From positions 62,001 through 126,000 of the forward strand of contig CALRMX020000001.1 of the NCBI GenBank assembly GCA_943369355.1: a stretch of 64,000 nucleotides of DNA. The letters are read 5' to 3'. Under the pieces are notes generated by a model. The model searched no databases, was not told the origin of the DNA, and saw only the letters and a list, made by a program, of their open reading frames with translations. The DNA comes from UBA7662 sp943369355 (GTDB lineage Bacteria; Bacteroidota; Bacteroidia; UBA7662). Each line of letters begins with the position of its first letter. Positions within the stretch are counted from its first letter, which is position 1. Both the position numbers and the translations under genes were made by a program. This document shows, in pieces, positions 61,712-64,000 of this stretch.

Positions 61712-62710
61712 TTAGGAGCTTACCTCACCTTCAAAAAGAGTACGTTCCTCATGGGCATTCAAACCATACTTTTCTCTTAAGTATCTGCTGAATTCTGCGG
61801 CAAAGCCGTGAGTTGCTATTACTCTTTGAGCACCAGTTGCCAATACAGTTGAAATTAACCCATCCCAGTCGGCATGGTCGGAGAGTACAAAACCTTTATT
61901 CTGAGACATCCATTTTCTAGCACCCCTTAGTTGCATCCAGCCTGAAGCGGTGGCAGAATCAAATTCGCCAATTTTTTTTCCCAGTGAAGATTCACCGGAA
62001 CTTGGTGGAGCAATAATTAAATTTCCATAGCCATGTTGTTTAACGTCGTATTCTGACAACTTCATTCTTTGCGGTAGATATAAACCACTTTTTTCTAGAG
62101 CTGCATTCACATCTTCAACAACTGAATTCGTAAAAACAGTATGACCAAGACTAGAAAGCCCTTTGATTATGCGTTGCGCTTTCCCTAACGAATAAGCATG
62201 TATTACCCCATTCTTGTTTTGGACTTGAAGTTCTTTCATCCAATTGCTAATCTCTGAAAACACCAATGTTTGAGGTTTCCAGTGATAAAGTGGTAGGCCA
62301 AAAGTTGATTCTGTGATGAAAGTATGGCACTGAACAATCTCAAATCCTGCGCTCAGACCATCGTTTTCTCTTTTGTAGTCGCCACTTGCCACCCAAACCT
62401 CCCCTTTATGTTCAACTCTCACTTGAGCAGAGCCTGGAATATGCCCAGCTGGGTGCAAACTCACCTTTACTGGCCCTATTTGAATAATCTCACCATATTC
62501 GATACCTTGAAAAGAGATATTTTTGTTGATTCTCAGCTTTAAAATATCTCGATTTAGTTCATGTGCTAAATAATAAGAATTGCCAGGTCTAGCGTGATCA
62601 GCATGTGCATGGGTTATCACTGCTTTTTCTACCGGCTTCCATGGGTCGATGTAGAAATTTCCAAGTTCGCAATAGATTCCCTTGGACGTAAACTGTAATA
62701 AATCTTGCAT
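61712..62710 (-). CDS. Ligase-associated MBL-fold DNA exonuclease
   Basis: 332-residue metallo-beta-lactamase/beta-CASP-like nuclease from the ATG at 62710. The metal site begins with THAHADHARPG; further motifs are HPAGHIPGSAQVRVEH, VASGDYKRENDGLS, and a late HADW segment (VLSDHADWDGL). This is the family called ligase-associated DNA exonuclease, related to mRNA 3'-end-processing factors and SNM1-type nucleases. It is co-directional with and 10 bases before the ATP-dependent ligase gene. Confidence 0.9.
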   Translation of the reverse strand: MQDLLQFTSKGIYCELGNFYIDPWKPVEKAVITHAHADHARPGNSYYLAHELNRDILKLRINKNISFQGIEYGEIIQIGPVKVSLHPAGHIPGSAQVRVEHKGEVWVASGDYKRENDGLSAGFEIVQCHTFITESTFGLPLYHWKPQTLVFSEISNWMKELQVQNKNGVIHAYSLGKAQRIIKGLSSLGHTVFTNSVVEDVNAALEKSGLYLPQRMKLSEYDVKQHGYGNLIIAPPSSGESSLGKKIGEFDSATASGWMQLRGARKWMSQNKGFVLSDHADWDGLISTVLATGAQRVIATHGFAAEFSRYLREKYGLNAHEERTLFEGEVSS

Positions 62711-62745
62711 TGAGCTAGATACGAGTAGTTGTTTGGTAAAGTAAC

Positions 62746-62753
62746 TACATTTG
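62746..62753 (+). promoter_or_regulatory. Possible -7 box for the 62.8 kb gene
   Basis: TACATTTG matches TAnnTTTG, but lies only 5 bases before the ATG at 62759, so the transcript would be nearly leaderless. Weak call; the other possibility is chance. Confidence 0.25.
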
Positions 62754-62758
62754 TGACT

Positions 62759-63421
62759 ATGAGGTTTCGGCAAAAGCTTACTTACCTAATAATTGTCTGG
62801 GCTACACTCGGCGTTGGTGTAGTTTTCGTCTGGGTTTTAAAAAAGAAAGCTCAGGAAACAACTGTTGTACTTTTGCCCTCTGTAGGCCCATTTGTGAAAG
62901 GCGGTTGGATAAGCATTGATTCTGCCTTAGCTAAAGGGCATCTCGATGCTTTACTATATGAAGGAAATGCAGAAGGTGTATCGTATAATTTTTCGAATAC
63001 TTTAGAGCCTTCGAATCTTATGACATTCAGGGAGAAGTACGAATCGAAGTTATTCAATATCACGCCTGATTCTATCTATTATTTGTCGGTAAGTAAATCT
63101 TTAAAACGCCTAGAATTAGCAGAAATTGATAGTTTGTATTCAGAAGAACTTAATACACTAAGAAGAAAAGCGTTCTTCGACGCGTACTCGGAACAACTTA
63201 ATCGTATCGAAGCCTTCAATACAATGCGCGGAAAAAAAAGTCCTAATTTGTACAGAAAGCTATCCGAACGTTATGCTCAATTACTTGTACAGGGGTTATA
63301 CAAACATGAAAACTTAAAAAATACGAGAAGAGTCGTTATGGTTGTCGACATTATTAATTATCACAACGTCAAAATTCTTTTAAGTAATAACCCTTCAATA
63401 AAGCTTGAAGATGAGATATAG
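62759..63421 (+). CDS. Membrane-anchored protein of unknown function
   Basis: I do not recognise the family. The 220-residue protein from ATG 62759 begins with a basic patch and one membrane helix (about 9-29), so most of it (30-220) should lie in the periplasm. That part is rich in charged helices (about 90-175) and has no cysteines. It has no motif that I can link to an activity. Its last 11 bases overlap the next gene, an outer-membrane-type protein, so the two probably work together in the envelope. A start at 62729 is open but would extend into the region near the divergent exonuclease gene. Confidence 0.6.
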   Translation: MRFRQKLTYLIIVWATLGVGVVFVWVLKKKAQETTVVLLPSVGPFVKGGWISIDSALAKGHLDALLYEGNAEGVSYNFSNTLEPSNLMTFREKYESKLFNITPDSIYYLSVSKSLKRLELAEIDSLYSEELNTLRRKAFFDAYSEQLNRIEAFNTMRGKKSPNLYRKLSERYAQLLVQGLYKHENLKNTRRVVMVVDIINYHNVKILLSNNPSIKLEDEI

Positions 63422-64000
63422 GTATTATCTCGTTTTAATTGCTTTAAACTTTTATCTGCCGACCTCTTCATTTTCTCAAGTGTTGAATGCAGAAGCATTT
63501 AAAAGTCAAGAGGCAAGAACAGATAGTTTTCAAGGCCAATTCACTTTTGGATTAACTGCAGATCAGCAAAGAAGCTTGATTTATTCGGTATTCAGCGATA
63601 TTGATATGAGCTTTAAAATTCATGCTAAGTCACTGCTTACAGCTGGTAGATTTAGAGTTACTGGAACTTCAGATCAAATGCTTTTAAATGGGGGATTCGT
63701 TCACTTAAGGCTTCGGGACAATTCCGGAAAAAATTTGTTGCTGGAAGAATATATTCAATATCAATGGGATGGGGTAAGGGGAATGAAGAACAGGTTCATA
63801 GCTGGAGCTAACATTCGTCAGAAATTATTGAATTCCTCAAAGAGTCAGTTATTTCTTGGATTTGGACTTTTTTACGAATTCGAAGAATGGGGGATGAGTG
63901 CGGTCCCTCAGGAATTAGTACCAACAGGAGTTTCTTCAATTAGCGTAAATCTTGCGAAATTCAACATTTATTCACGGTTTAGCAGACAACTTGGACACAA
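63411..64000 (+). CDS. Secreted outer-membrane-type beta protein, 3' end outside window
   Basis: Frame open from ATG 63411 to the window end (at least 196 residues). It begins with a signal peptide (YLVLIALNFYLPTSSFSQ) and continues with alternating beta strands, such as GQFTFGLTADQQ, FRVTGTSD, LEEYIQYQWD and RFIAGANIRQKLL, LFLGFGLFYEFEEW, in the manner of DUF481 (YdiY-like) barrel proteins. Family membership is a judgement from the pattern, not from a search. It overlaps the anchored protein gene by 11 bases, pointing to one operon. Confidence 0.65.
   Translation, partial: MRYRYYLVLIALNFYLPTSSFSQVLNAEAFKSQEARTDSFQGQFTFGLTADQQRSLIYSVFSDIDMSFKIHAKSLLTAGRFRVTGTSDQMLLNGGFVHLRLRDNSGKNLLLEEYIQYQWDGVRGMKNRFIAGANIRQKLLNSSKSQLFLGFGLFYEFEEWGMSAVPQELVPTGVSSISVNLAKFNIYSRFSRQLGH

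Overview
The window (about 40% G+C by eye) is a chromosomal segment of a member of the Bacteroidota. This rests on recognisable families (S46 dipeptidyl-peptidase, LruC-domain lipoprotein, OmpA-TPR lipoprotein, four-helix-bundle protein, SbtA/SbtB), on several TAnnTTTG boxes (the Bacteroidota -7 promoter element), on the near absence of Shine-Dalgarno sequences, and on a tmRNA that reads GENNYALAA. The exact family cannot be fixed from the window. Most of the DNA is compact housekeeping sequence with many 4-base ATGA stop/start overlaps. I see no phage, insertion sequence, CRISPR array or tRNA gene.

Layout. 1-5.6 kb: end of a glycosyltransferase, aroQ, xerD with an SDR enzyme, the bicarbonate-transport pair sbtA-sbtB, a transaldolase-like aldolase and a four-helix-bundle protein. 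5.6-6.6 kb: SRP RNA and a membrane protein/XRE regulator pair with a TGTAAA-rich operator-like region. 6.6-18.2 kb: acyl-CoA carboxylase beta subunit, saccharopine dehydrogenase-like protein, tmRNA, plsC, S46 peptidase, biotin carboxylase, ccmB-ccmC-ccmD and glutamate dehydrogenase. 18.2-27 kb: DsbA-like protein, an unknown membrane protein, a 246-base non-coding gap, then a probable six-gene unit TetR-ABC-HlyD-TolC-SDR-VOC. 27-32.6 kb: 3-hydroxyacyl-CoA dehydrogenase, NAD(P)HX repair enzyme, NlpC/P60 hydrolase, OmpA-TPR lipoprotein, ftsE. 32.6-39 kb: two glycosyltransferases and the unit gyrB-lolD-recQ-glycosyltransferase. 39-44 kb: LruC lipoprotein with four direct repeats upstream, RluA pseudouridine synthase and a CBS-containing ClC channel/transporter.

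44-57 kb is an exopolysaccharide locus. An eight-gene minus-strand operon starts with a stand-alone response regulator, then a sugar transferase carrying a receiver-like domain without the phospho-acceptor, a half-length TolC protein, a Wzc-like protein with degraded kinase motifs, a Wzy/ligase-type membrane protein, two glycosyltransferases and a Wzx-type flippase. Three more glycosyltransferases follow. 57-64 kb holds an AraC regulator, pdhB, an SDR, an ATP-dependent DNA ligase with its associated MBL-fold exonuclease, an unknown anchored protein and the start of an outer-membrane-type protein cut by the window edge.

The points I consider most worth a second look are the receiver-like/sugar-transferase fusion next to a real receiver, the half-size TolC in the polysaccharide operon, the tandem ~20-base-period repeats before the LruC gene, the efflux operon whose ATPase lacks several canonical motifs, the SbtA/SbtB pair, and a possible small RNA near 19.7 kb.
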